From contig JAISUK010000050.1 in the NCBI GenBank assembly GCA_031272075.1, forward strand, positions 1 to 42,324: DNA of 42,324 nucleotides, given 5' to 3'. Below, in pieces: positions 1 to 7,714 of this stretch (position 1 is the first letter of the stretch; every line of letters begins with the position of its first letter). The DNA comes from Dysgonamonadaceae bacterium (lineage in GTDB: Bacteria; Bacteroidota; Bacteroidia; Bacteroidales; Azobacteroidaceae). The notes under the pieces were generated by a model that saw nothing but the letters and a program-made list of their open reading frames with translations, had not been told where the DNA came from and searched no databases. A program made the translations under genes and the position numbers.

Positions 1-50
1 CTTGCATATTGGCAATTTTTCGCATTTGTTCATTTTTTGCCGTTTTTTCC

Positions 51-126
51 GTAGAGACGTGGCATGCCGCGTCTCTGTTGATGTTTGCGGTTGCATTCGC
101 GAAGACGTGGCATGCCGCGCCTCTAC
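51..126. repeat. Pair of REP-like palindromes
   Basis: Two related palindromes lie 23 bp apart. The first (53-76) pairs over 12 positions around the centre CATG with only one T-G mismatch, and its arms read AGAGACG and CGTCTCT. The second (about 101-126) has the same GACGTGGCATGCCGCG core, but its outer arms are degenerate. From general knowledge, palindromes with GTAGAGACG...CGTCTCTAC arms are dispersed in many bacterial genomes as REP-like elements. The second copy overlaps the stop codon of the minus-strand gene remnant beside it, so it may have inserted into, or trimmed, that gene. No transposase is visible here. Confidence 0.7.
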
Positions 127-319
127 ATTTGCCCTTCCACAACATTTATCTCTTCTTCGGTTAACCCATACAATTTATATACCAATTTGTCGATTTCAGC
201 CTCCACTGCGCCGTTGTCGTCTTTACCGATATAAAGTGTACCTCCCTGAGCATTAGCGAAGCCGCAAATCCATCATCTTGCCAACTGCTTTTGTATTCTA
301 TGTTTTGAGATTCGGATAT
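123..319 (-). pseudogene. Remnant of an AlbA_2 (divergent AAA_4) family gene joined to an R-M-type C-terminal tail
   Basis: Reading the minus strand from 313, one frame gives ESQNIEYKSSWQDD. After a frame change near 272 a second frame gives ICGFANAQGGTLYIGKDDNG. In intact members of the AlbA_2/Schlafen-like DNA-binding family these two blocks are joined by about four residues (YLKW type), so roughly 10 nt have been lost, causing a frameshift. The second frame then jumps to EIDKLVYKLYGLTEEEI and stops at 123. That tail is typical of the C-terminus of restriction or methylase-type proteins, so a much larger internal deletion or recombination is implied. No in-frame ATG is visible upstream of the first block. 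The family motifs are seen directly; the deletion history is inferred. Confidence 0.65.
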
Positions 320-358
320 ATAATATATTACGAATTTTATTACAATTTTTCTTACCCA

Positions 359-853
359 TTAAAATATCTTTGCTGTTTTTAATTTTTCTCCAGTTGAAGA
401 AATTATTATTTCCTCCCAAAAGTCAGCATTTTTTGTTTTGTCGGACTTATTATAACAACATTCATACATTTTCTTCAATGAATCTTGTTTGTGTTGCAAA
501 TCACGTTTCGTTCCATTCTCTGAAACCCAATAATTTACCATCCCCTTTGAGATTACACTACCTTCACCCGACTCTTGTAACAAACGAAAATCATCTTCTA
601 ATTTTATTTCAAATTTATAGTTTTTTCCGTCTGCACTGGTTAATTCAAACTCAACTTGTTCGCCTCGTTTGAGGAATGGTTCATTTTTTATTTTTCTGAG
701 TGCTTTTAGAGTTTCTAAACAAGCGCTTATTTCACTGTTAAATTTCGGCACATCATAACTGTCGTGACTTGTCGGATTAAGAACAAATCTTCTGTGACTG
801 TCCAATGCTTGTACAGACGTATAGAAATATTGCAGTGCATCTTCACTTCTCAT
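359..853 (-). CDS. Hypothetical protein, possible C-terminal fragment of an AAA ATPase
   Basis: This 164-residue protein has no signal peptide or membrane segment. Its N-terminal third contains RRFVLNPTSHDSYDVP followed by a charged helix. That pattern reminds me of the C-terminal end of AAA ATPases in phage-defence loci, where a VLNPxSH motif occurs, but I cannot confirm it. No Walker A or B motif is present, so if the likeness holds this is only the tail of such a protein. The ATG at 853-851 overlaps the end of a broken reading frame that stops at 843, so it may be a surviving downstream piece of a larger gene. It sits between two gene remnants. Function is not assigned. Confidence 0.45.
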   Translation of the reverse strand: MRSEDALQYFYTSVQALDSHRRFVLNPTSHDSYDVPKFNSEISACLETLKALRKIKNEPFLKRGEQVEFELTSADGKNYKFEIKLEDDFRLLQESGEGSVISKGMVNYWVSENGTKRDLQHKQDSLKKMYECCYNKSDKTKNADFWEEIIISSTGEKLKTAKIF

Positions 854-1078
854 CCGTTTTCAGATGTTTTCTCTCAAACTCCGCCGTTAGTTCCATCACT
901 TTCCGGATTGTTGCAACCAATTACCGCGTCGCGTTTTCGAGTTTGTAAGCCACAACCCCGATGCGTTCGTATTTACGCAAAACGCGATACAAACTTGTTG
1001 CAGGAGTTCAGAAACGATGGTGTCGAAGATTGCTGTTTCGCGGGCGGGGATGGTGTAGGTTTTACGGCGGGGTATCGG
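843..1078 (-). pseudogene. Broken coding remnant downstream of the Fic gene
   Basis: No intact gene lies between the Fic stop and the 164-codon ORF, but the minus strand looks like decayed coding sequence. Directly after the Fic stop, in the same frame, it reads RRKTYTIPARETAIFDTIV. A one-base frame change then gives LYRVLRKYERIGVVAYKLEN, which meets an in-frame TAA near 923 and continues as LVATIRKVMELTAEFERKHL to a stop at 843. Taken together this resembles the end of one protein carrying one frameshift and one nonsense mutation. I do not recognise the family. The plus-strand ORF overlapping this stretch is antisense to the Fic gene and is not credible. Confidence 0.35.
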
Positions 1079-2590
1079 TTATATTTCCTTCAACCTCACA
1101 TCCGGCAACGAGCGGTCAATAATGCGCAACATTCCTTCCGAAGGCTCTTTGTAAGCGTTTGTCGCTCGAAAATAATCATTCAGTTCGTCAAAATTCGAGC
1201 CGAAAATATTGTTGGAAAAATGTTGGAGTTTGTCCATCACGCGAATAAAAGCATCCGGTTCGCGGCGGTTGGTAAATTTTTTGAGCGACATAATGTAATC
1301 TTCTCTGAATACGGTCGGTACGATGATTCGCGACAGTCCGCTGCGAAAAAGTTCGGCATTGCCCATAATCCGCGAAATTCGCCCGTTGCCGTCTGTGAAC
1401 GGATGCACTTCGGCAACCATAAACATCATAAAAATGGCTTTCGCCATCGGGTCGGTCAGGGCGGCGTAATACTTAAAACCCTGTTTCAGTGTGCCTTCTA
1501 CAAGGGAATAATCAACAAATTCGGTATTGCCTGCTCGGTTGTTTTGCGTCTTAAACTGTCCTGCATTGACTTCTTCCGAGCGGGCAGACATCATTGTCAG
1601 GTGACGGCGTTTCAATATTTCCGACAAATCTTCGGCGCTCGCGGGCGTAATGCTCATTTCGTAACTGTTTGATACAATGTTGAATGTGCCGAGAATATCG
1701 TGCGAATCTTTGATGCGTTTCGGAATAACAATGCCCGTATCCACAATTTTTTTGGCGTCTTCGATAACAAATTTCGTCCCCTCGATATAGTTCGAAAAAT
1801 ACGCCTCAAAAAATGAAAACATGCGGAACGAATCCTCCGAAGTGTTACGGTCAGTTCTTTCCGGGAAATAATAATCTTTCAGTTTATCATACAGAATTTC
1901 AAACAGTTCTACACGTTTGGCATCGTAAGGCATTCCCGTTGCTCGTGCTTTTGCGGATTTGGTAGTTAAAACTTTGGCATTATGTGTATTAAGTAATGCT
2001 GAAATGATTTTGTTCAATTTCTCAAATTCTTCCGTAAAGTCTAACTGCAAAGCGATTTTGCGGGCTTTATCTCTGAATTTATTGATGCTTTCTTTGCCTT
2101 CGCGAATAATGATTTTTTCCAACTTATCTTCAATCTGCTCAATCGGAAACGTTTTCGATTCGCCGCCTTTTTTGCGCGAAACCTGCATATTTTCGAGCAC
2201 CCACCGCCATTCGGAAGAAGCATAAATTCCGCCCAAATTCACATCGGAATCCAACGCGGGCTTTCCAGCCATAACATTAAGCGTAATACCTGGTAAATTT
2301 ACAATTTTCTTGGTGTAATTGCTCGTAACAAAGAAATTTCCTGTATCTGTTGGTCGCAGTTCCGATGCGCTGCGATGACTGATAACGGAATTAGGAAACC
2401 GCCATTTAAGAATATTGAAAAAGTGCCGTTTGATGATATATTCAGCCGAGTCCCGAAGATTTGAAGTGTAAATCCGCGGGGCGATTTTTCGTATTTTTCC
2501 TTCCTCTTCTGCTTTTGCAATTTTCTTGGAAGTAGCACTGTCAGAAGAAGAAAAGATAATTTCCTGACTAAAATCTATATTGCTTGTCAT
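1079..2590 (-). CDS. Fic family protein (predicted AMPylase) with AbiEi-like N-terminal region
   Basis: Fic proteins usually transfer AMP from ATP to a hydroxyl side chain of a target protein. The canonical motif HPFTDGNGRISR lies near residue 400 of this 503-residue product. An upstream SNYIEG segment near residue 268 fits the inhibitory [S/T]xxxE[G/N] helix that keeps class II Fic proteins off. The first 120 residues (KKIAKAEEEGKIRKIAP, then VISHRSASEL) look like a winged helix followed by an AbiEi-type regulator segment; this is inferred. The longer reading frame would begin with TTG at 2626, but a -7 box at 2624-2631 lies on top of that codon, so I chose the ATG at 2590. Its neighbours are gene remnants, which suggests an accessory region. 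The target is unknown. Confidence 0.88.
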   Translation of the reverse strand: MTSNIDFSQEIIFSSSDSATSKKIAKAEEEGKIRKIAPRIYTSNLRDSAEYIIKRHFFNILKWRFPNSVISHRSASELRPTDTGNFFVTSNYTKKIVNLPGITLNVMAGKPALDSDVNLGGIYASSEWRWVLENMQVSRKKGGESKTFPIEQIEDKLEKIIIREGKESINKFRDKARKIALQLDFTEEFEKLNKIISALLNTHNAKVLTTKSAKARATGMPYDAKRVELFEILYDKLKDYYFPERTDRNTSEDSFRMFSFFEAYFSNYIEGTKFVIEDAKKIVDTGIVIPKRIKDSHDILGTFNIVSNSYEMSITPASAEDLSEILKRRHLTMMSARSEEVNAGQFKTQNNRAGNTEFVDYSLVEGTLKQGFKYYAALTDPMAKAIFMMFMVAEVHPFTDGNGRISRIMGNAELFRSGLSRIIVPTVFREDYIMSLKKFTNRREPDAFIRVMDKLQHFSNNIFGSNFDELNDYFRATNAYKEPSEGMLRIIDRSLPDVRLKEI

Positions 2591-2623
2591 CAAATTTTTT
2601 CTATTATAATTCGTAACAAAGTT

Positions 2624-2631
2624 CAAATATA
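2624..2631 (-). promoter_or_regulatory. Putative -7 promoter box for the Fic gene
   Basis: On the minus strand this reads TATATTTG, matching the Bacteroidetes -7 consensus TAnnTTTG. The position 19 nt upstream reads AATG rather than TTTG, so the -33 element is weak or absent. The spacing to the ATG at 2590 gives a short leader. Confidence 0.35.
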
Positions 2632-2930
2632 CAATTTTTTTTCATTATAACATTTGTGATCGCAAATTTTTTCCATTACTCTCCACAATTCGTAAGAAAC
2701 GCTGCATTATTAATCCGTTCTTCCTTCTCAAACGATGCCAAATAATTTTCGGTAGTTTTCGAATCCTTCTACTTCCGCATTTTGAGTTTCACATCAGTAT
2801 TAAATTTTAGGGAAAAGTCGCTGATGCGGACGAATTGTCGAGCTACGACCAGATTGCACATTTTAGCTCGATAAAATAAATTATTGCAGCATTGCATTCA
2901 TTTTAATAAATTATTACTACATTTACCCGC
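2632..2930. other. AT-rich intergenic region, no gene seen
   Basis: This is the divergent spacer between the Fic gene and the GH92 gene. I see no ORF with recognisable protein similarity, no tRNA-like fold and no repeat. It presumably carries the upstream control region of the GH92 locus. Confidence 0.6.
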
Positions 2931-2961
2931 TTTTTGTTTTCTTTCTATTAGAAAACAAAAA
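2931..2961. promoter_or_regulatory. Perfect 12-bp inverted repeat upstream of the GH92 gene
   Basis: The arms TTTTTGTTTTCT (2931-2942) and AGAAAACAAAAA (2950-2961) are exact reverse complements with a 7-nt loop. The right arm ends 32 bp before the ATG at 2994. The stem is almost entirely A-T, so it could be an operator or a weak structure in the leader. No TAnnTTTG box was found between it and the gene. Function is not known. Confidence 0.5.
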
Positions 2962-2993
2962 ATATGTATTATTTTTCTTTAAACTAAACGCTT

Positions 2994-5759
2994 ATGAAGC
3001 CTGTGTTTATTATTGCTTTTTTGTTGCTAACGCTTTCCTTGAGTGCCGGACCAAACAACATTGCGATCCACGCCAAAGTGACCGCCTCCTCAGAGAAATC
3101 GGAAACGTATGCCGCCACAAAAATCATTGATGGATTGATCGGTATTGAAGACCGTGGTGAATGGGCTTCCGTCAGCGGCAGCACCAGCTGGGGCGAAATC
3201 GATTACCCCTGGATTCAACTGGAATGGGATCGGGAATATGCCGTAGACCGAATATTGTTGTACGACCGCGCCTCACACAACAGTCACACCGCAGGAGGTA
3301 CATTACATTTCAGCGATGGAAGTAAAATCTCGGTCTTCGCCATCCCAAATAACGGGCTTGCCAAATCGATCAACTTCCCGGCAAAGAAGATAAAATGGGT
3401 GAAATGGGAAGTGACCGATGGTCACGGATACAATCTGGGGCTGTCGGAAATCGAGGTGTTTCCTTCCGTCGAAGATGTGCCGGATGTGATTTCCAAAGTA
3501 GATCCCTACATCGAATCTGCCAGGGGCAGGTACATTTTTTTTATCACCGGCAATCAACCTTTCGGCATGATCGGTGCGGCGCCGATGACACGCAATAAAA
3601 ACCAGTACGGTGGCGGATATAACTACAATTCGACCGAAGTACTGGGTTTCCCGCAGGTGCACGGCTGGATGCTGTCGGGCATCACATTCATGCCCACTGC
3701 CGGCAGGACGCTCAACCCATCTTTGGGTGAGCAGCACTGGAAATCGACGTTTTCGCACGACGGCGAACTGGTACAACCCGGCTACCACCGCCTCTTTTTG
3801 AATGATGACCATATCTGGGTGGAGCAAACCGCTACCGAGCGCGTCAGTTTCTATCGTTTGCGTTACACGCAAGACGCAATATCCAATATTTTATTGAATT
3901 TGGGCGGCTATGTATGCACCTCCACGATGACCGATGCACAATTGCAGAAAGTCAGCGATACGGAACTGGAAGGGTCGGTCAATACCACCGGCCGTTTCTG
4001 GGGCGGCCCGGATAATATACGAATATTCTTTGTAATGAAATTCAATAAACCCTTTGAACAACTGAACGGCTGGGACGAAAAATCGACTTTCGAGCACGTG
4101 ACGTCGTTGCAAGGCAAGCCCGACCTGTTTCCGTTCAACGAAGGCGAGAGTTATGCTGCTGCGCCTACTACAGGTGTTTCGGCTGTATATCATGTAAAAG
4201 CGGGAGATGAAATACAGGTGAAATTTGCTGTTTCGTTGACCAGCATCGACAATGCCCGCCGCAACATGATCGCAGAATGTGATCATTGGGATTTTGATAC
4301 CGTCCGCAAAGCCTCGCAACAGGCTTGGGACGAATACCTGGGTCGGATCCGCGTGAAAGGGGGCACCAATGCCCAGCAAATCAAGTTTTACACCGACCTG
4401 TGGCATGTTTTGATGGGACGGCATAAGATCGACGATGTCTCCGGCGATTACCCCGACTATACCCAAGGTGAAAGGGTAGGGGCGGTAACGAAAAACGCGG
4501 TGCTGAAAGTCCGCACTTTGCCCCGTAATGCGGATGGCAGCGTCAAATTTCACATGTATAATTCCGACGGTATCTGGCTGACACAATGGAACCTAAACGT
4601 ATTGTGGGGGTTGGCGTGGCCGGAAATCAACGACGATCTCTCCTCGTGTTTTATCCAATATGCAGAGAATGGAAAATTGCTGCCCAGGGGACCCAATGCC
4701 GGCGGCTATTCGTATATCATGACCAGCTGTCCCGCTACCAACCTCATTACCAGCACTTACATGAAAGGTTATTTGAGAGGCAAAACAGCCGATCAGGCGT
4801 TCCGTGTAATGAAAGCTAATCATGAGCCGGGAGGCATGCTGGGGATGTTGCGTCCCGACGAAAATGTCCGGTTTTATATCGACAAAGGCTATTACCCAGG
4901 CAATGCGGGCATCACGCTTGAAGCGGCTTTCCAAGATTGGTCGCTGGCGCAGATGGCTCTGAAGATGGGTAAAAAGAAAGAGGCGGCATATTACTTGAAA
5001 CGATCGCAGGGATGGACACAATTGTTTCACCCAATACACAAGCTGATTTTGCCCAAAGACGCCGAAGGCAACTGGCTGCACGAAGACCTCTTCTCTTCGC
5101 GCGGCTGGGTGGAAGCCAATGCCTGGCAAGCCACCTGGTCGGTGTCGCACGCGATTCCGCAACTCGCCGCCTTGATGGGCGGGAAGGACAGCTTGTGCAA
5201 TAAATTGAACACCATTTTTGAATTGTCCCGTCCCAGCGATTATGTGTATGGCTACGGCAACGGCTATATCAGCTATGCCAACCAACCCGGCTGTTCCGAT
5301 GCACATGTGTTCAGTTATGCCGGAAAACCTTGGTTGACACAGTACTGGGTGCGTCAGGTGAAAAAATACGCGTACGGGGCAATCACCCCCGACAAAGGCT
5401 ATGGCGGACACGATGAGGACCAGGGACAAATGGGCGGAATCAGCGCACTGATGGCGATCGGCCTGTTTAACGTGCAGGGAACAAACGCTTTGGAACCGGC
5501 CTACGACATTACCAGTCCGATTTTTGATGAAATAACCATCAAATTGAGTCCAAAATTCCATCAAGGAGAACAGTTCGTAATCAAAACGCTGCATAACTCG
5601 GAAGAAAACTGCTACATCCAACATGTGAAATTCAACGGTGAGGCGCATCAGGATTTTCAGATAAAACATGCCGATTATGTGAAAGGCGGATTGCTGGAGA
5701 TAGAATTGGGTCCGGCACCCAACGAAAACTGGGGCGTGCGTCCCGCACTCTTGCCATAA
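2994..5759 (+). CDS. GH92-like glycoside hydrolase with N-terminal F5/8C-like domain, atypical active site
   Basis: The 921-residue protein starts with a signal peptide (about residues 1-18). A galactose-binding/F5-8C-like domain (about 22-157) and a GH92 region (about 170-900) follow. GH92 members are mostly calcium-dependent exo-alpha-mannosidases. GH92 hallmarks seen are GFPQVHGWMLSGI (218-230), FSHDGELVQPGY (253-264) and HDEDQGQM (806-813), which carries the Asp-x-Asp expected to position the catalytic water. In usual members a block LPxWELAGNETxxMIGYH holds the general-acid Glu; here the aligned block (from 563) reads LPRGPNAGGYSYIMTSCP, with Tyr572 in place of that Glu and Pro in place of the His. 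It may be a divergent subfamily, use another acid, or be non-mannosidic. It is 17 bp upstream of the sigma gene and probably cotranscribed. Confidence 0.85.
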   Translation: MKPVFIIAFLLLTLSLSAGPNNIAIHAKVTASSEKSETYAATKIIDGLIGIEDRGEWASVSGSTSWGEIDYPWIQLEWDREYAVDRILLYDRASHNSHTAGGTLHFSDGSKISVFAIPNNGLAKSINFPAKKIKWVKWEVTDGHGYNLGLSEIEVFPSVEDVPDVISKVDPYIESARGRYIFFITGNQPFGMIGAAPMTRNKNQYGGGYNYNSTEVLGFPQVHGWMLSGITFMPTAGRTLNPSLGEQHWKSTFSHDGELVQPGYHRLFLNDDHIWVEQTATERVSFYRLRYTQDAISNILLNLGGYVCTSTMTDAQLQKVSDTELEGSVNTTGRFWGGPDNIRIFFVMKFNKPFEQLNGWDEKSTFEHVTSLQGKPDLFPFNEGESYAAAPTTGVSAVYHVKAGDEIQVKFAVSLTSIDNARRNMIAECDHWDFDTVRKASQQAWDEYLGRIRVKGGTNAQQIKFYTDLWHVLMGRHKIDDVSGDYPDYTQGERVGAVTKNAVLKVRTLPRNADGSVKFHMYNSDGIWLTQWNLNVLWGLAWPEINDDLSSCFIQYAENGKLLPRGPNAGGYSYIMTSCPATNLITSTYMKGYLRGKTADQAFRVMKANHEPGGMLGMLRPDENVRFYIDKGYYPGNAGITLEAAFQDWSLAQMALKMGKKKEAAYYLKRSQGWTQLFHPIHKLILPKDAEGNWLHEDLFSSRGWVEANAWQATWSVSHAIPQLAALMGGKDSLCNKLNTIFELSRPSDYVYGYGNGYISYANQPGCSDAHVFSYAGKPWLTQYWVRQVKKYAYGAITPDKGYGGHDEDQGQMGGISALMAIGLFNVQGTNALEPAYDITSPIFDEITIKLSPKFHQGEQFVIKTLHNSEENCYIQHVKFNGEAHQDFQIKHADYVKGGLLEIELGPAPNENWGVRPALLP

Positions 5760-5776
5760 AACAGATAGATTAAGCG

Positions 5777-6376
5777 GTGAAACATAGCGATCACGATAGA
5801 GAGAAAACGGGGCTTTGTTATTGGAAGCAATTCCTGAACGGAGAGGATGAAGCCTATTCCTGTTTGTTTAATCTGTATTCGGATATTTTATTCCATTACG
5901 GAATGAAATTCACACACGACGAACATGTGGTGAAGGATTGCATCCAGGAATTATTTATCAAACTCTATCGGTCCCGAAATGCACTTCCTGTAGTGGAAAA
6001 TGTCACGTTTTTCTTGCTTAAATCAATGAAAAATAAGGTGATCGACTACCTTCGGACGAATGAAAGACTGGTTTATGTTTCTCCGGATGAATTGCCGTTT
6101 TTTGTGCATTATTCCTTCAATCCCGAAGAAGATCACTCCGGGATTGATGCGGAAAATAAAGAAAAACTGGAGCGGGTGCTCAATCATTTGACCGATCGCC
6201 AGAAAGAAGCGCTCTACCTCCATTATCAGATGGATATGTCGTATGAAGTAATCGCACAATTGTTGCAAATCAATTACCAGTCGGTATTAAATCTCATCCA
6301 ACGCTCCCTGCGGAAAATTAGAAAAGAAATGGGCTTGTCTACTTTTATCCTTTTGTTTGTAAAAAATATTATATAA
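5777..6376 (+). CDS. ECF-type RNA polymerase sigma factor (PUL regulator)
   Basis: This 199-residue sigma-70 family protein of the Bacteroidetes ECF type has region 2 at about residues 25-95 (HVVKDCIQELFIKLYRSRN; KVIDYLR) and a region 4 helix-turn-helix at about 130-185 (LTDRQKEALYLHY; SYEVIAQLLQI). It begins with GTG, and I see no in-frame ATG before region 2. Followed by a FecR gene and an STN-containing SusC receptor, it fits trans-envelope signalling: the receptor senses its glycan, contacts FecR across the periplasm, and the sigma factor is released to transcribe the transport genes. Confidence 0.92.
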   Translation: MKHSDHDREKTGLCYWKQFLNGEDEAYSCLFNLYSDILFHYGMKFTHDEHVVKDCIQELFIKLYRSRNALPVVENVTFFLLKSMKNKVIDYLRTNERLVYVSPDELPFFVHYSFNPEEDHSGIDAENKEKLERVLNHLTDRQKEALYLHYQMDMSYEVIAQLLQINYQSVLNLIQRSLRKIRKEMGLSTFILLFVKNII

Positions 6377-6430
6377 TGCTCATAATGTAACCGTTGACCT
6401 AAATTTTCAGCCATGAAGCAAAAAAAAAGT

Positions 6431-6470
6431 GGTTGAGGTGAGTATAAAATCAAGTTTGCTTTCGTCTTAC
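6431..6470 (+). promoter_or_regulatory. Candidate ECF sigma promoter upstream of the anti-sigma gene
   Basis: The 108-bp gap between the sigma and FecR genes contains a G-rich element GGTTGAGGTGAG (6431-6442) and, about 20 nt on, CGTCTTAC (6463-6470), which resembles a CGTC-type -10 element. This layout fits an autoregulated ECF promoter driving fecR-susC-susD. The match is by eye only. Confidence 0.35.
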
Positions 6471-6484
6471 TAAAAAACGACCTC

Positions 6485-7714
6485 ATGTCAGACGAAGAGA
6501 AACAAATAATTACCCGACTGCTGGATAATGAAGATTTTCTGCATTGGATTGTCCTGCCTACAAGGCAGTTGGATTTATATTGGAATCAAGTGATGGAAAA
6601 CGATGCGCAGCAAAAACGTTGTATCATGCAGTTGAATGAACTGCTCCGAAATATGAAAGCCTCGGAGCGCGATCTGTCGTTCAATGATAAATCGTTGTTA
6701 TGGAAAAAAATCGAACAGCATACGATCCTTCGGAAGCAAACAATTCGCCGCAGGGTGTTGTATGTCGCTTCCTCTGTTGCAGCGTCGGTTGCCATTTTCC
6801 TGGCGATGTATTTTATCTTGAACCGTCACAATGATTCACAGTCGATCGATTATCAGTCTCAAATATTAAAAGCGGATGTCAATGAGCACAATACCGTTTC
6901 GCTGATTCGCAGAGAAAAAAATGCACTCAATTTTGAAAACGACCAGGTGGAGTTGGTTTATGACCGGGAAGGAAAACTGAAAGTTCCGGGAGATACGTTG
7001 GTGCAGGATGCGGGCAATGTTGCCATGACGAAAGACACGGACATCGGCGGCGAAATGAACCACCTGATCGTGCCCTACGGCAAGATGTCGCACATCACTT
7101 TAAGCGACGGCACTAAAATCTGGATCAATTCGGGCAGCCAAATCATCTACCCCTCGGTCTTCACGGGAAGCAACCGCGAATTGTTTGTCGAGGGCGAAAT
7201 CTACCTCGAAGTGGCGAAAAATGAAAACAAACCTTTCGTCGTAAAAACCGGCATCATGGATGTCACAGTGCTGGGCACCGGATTTAATGTATGCTCGTAC
7301 AAGGAAGAGAGTGAACAGTCGATATTGTTGGTATCAGGGGCGATATCCGTCAAAAACAATGTGTTGAAAGAGACAAGGCAACTGAAGCCAAGTCAATTGT
7401 ATAACTACTCGAAAGCCACGCAAAAATCGACCATGCAACAGGTAGAGATCTACGATTTTATTTGCTGGAAATATGGATTTTTACAGTTCAGTCACAAGGA
7501 ATTGTCGACCGTATTGAAACGCATCCAAAAGCATTATAACATCGAGATCGCGTACGATCCGCAGGAATTGGAAGGAATACGCGTAAGCGGAAAATTGGAT
7601 CTCAAAGAAGACATCCACGAGGTGATGCGGTTGACGGCGCTGGCCTCCAATATTCAATACAAAGAAATTGATAATAAAATAGTAGTTACATTAAACAAAC
7701 AACTCAATGAATGA
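6485..7714 (+). CDS. FecR-family anti-sigma factor
   Basis: This 409-residue inner-membrane protein has a cytoplasmic N-terminal part (1-90) that should bind the sigma factor, one membrane helix (about 91-113) and a periplasmic FecR domain. The domain core includes VPYGKMSHITLSDGTKIWIN, then NRELFVEGEIYLEVAKN and VLGTGFNV. A C-terminal DUF4974-like domain (about 330-405) includes ELSTVLKRIQKHYNIEI. Its stop overlaps the ATG of the susC gene by four bases (ATGA), indicating translational coupling. It should hold the upstream sigma factor inactive until signalled by the STN domain of the receptor. Confidence 0.93.
   Translation: MSDEEKQIITRLLDNEDFLHWIVLPTRQLDLYWNQVMENDAQQKRCIMQLNELLRNMKASERDLSFNDKSLLWKKIEQHTILRKQTIRRRVLYVASSVAASVAIFLAMYFILNRHNDSQSIDYQSQILKADVNEHNTVSLIRREKNALNFENDQVELVYDREGKLKVPGDTLVQDAGNVAMTKDTDIGGEMNHLIVPYGKMSHITLSDGTKIWINSGSQIIYPSVFTGSNRELFVEGEIYLEVAKNENKPFVVKTGIMDVTVLGTGFNVCSYKEESEQSILLVSGAISVKNNVLKETRQLKPSQLYNYSKATQKSTMQQVEIYDFICWKYGFLQFSHKELSTVLKRIQKHYNIEIAYDPQELEGIRVSGKLDLKEDIHEVMRLTALASNIQYKEIDNKIVVTLNKQLNE

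Noticed and set aside
2-256. Plus-strand 84-codon ORF at the window start
   Set aside because: It runs through the palindromes and antisense to the AlbA_2 remnant, and has no recognisable protein features.
764-1672. 302-codon plus-strand ORF
   Set aside because: It lies antisense to the well-supported Fic gene and reads as compositionally random.
4593-5669. 358-codon minus-strand ORF
   Set aside because: It is a shadow of the GH92-like gene on the other strand.
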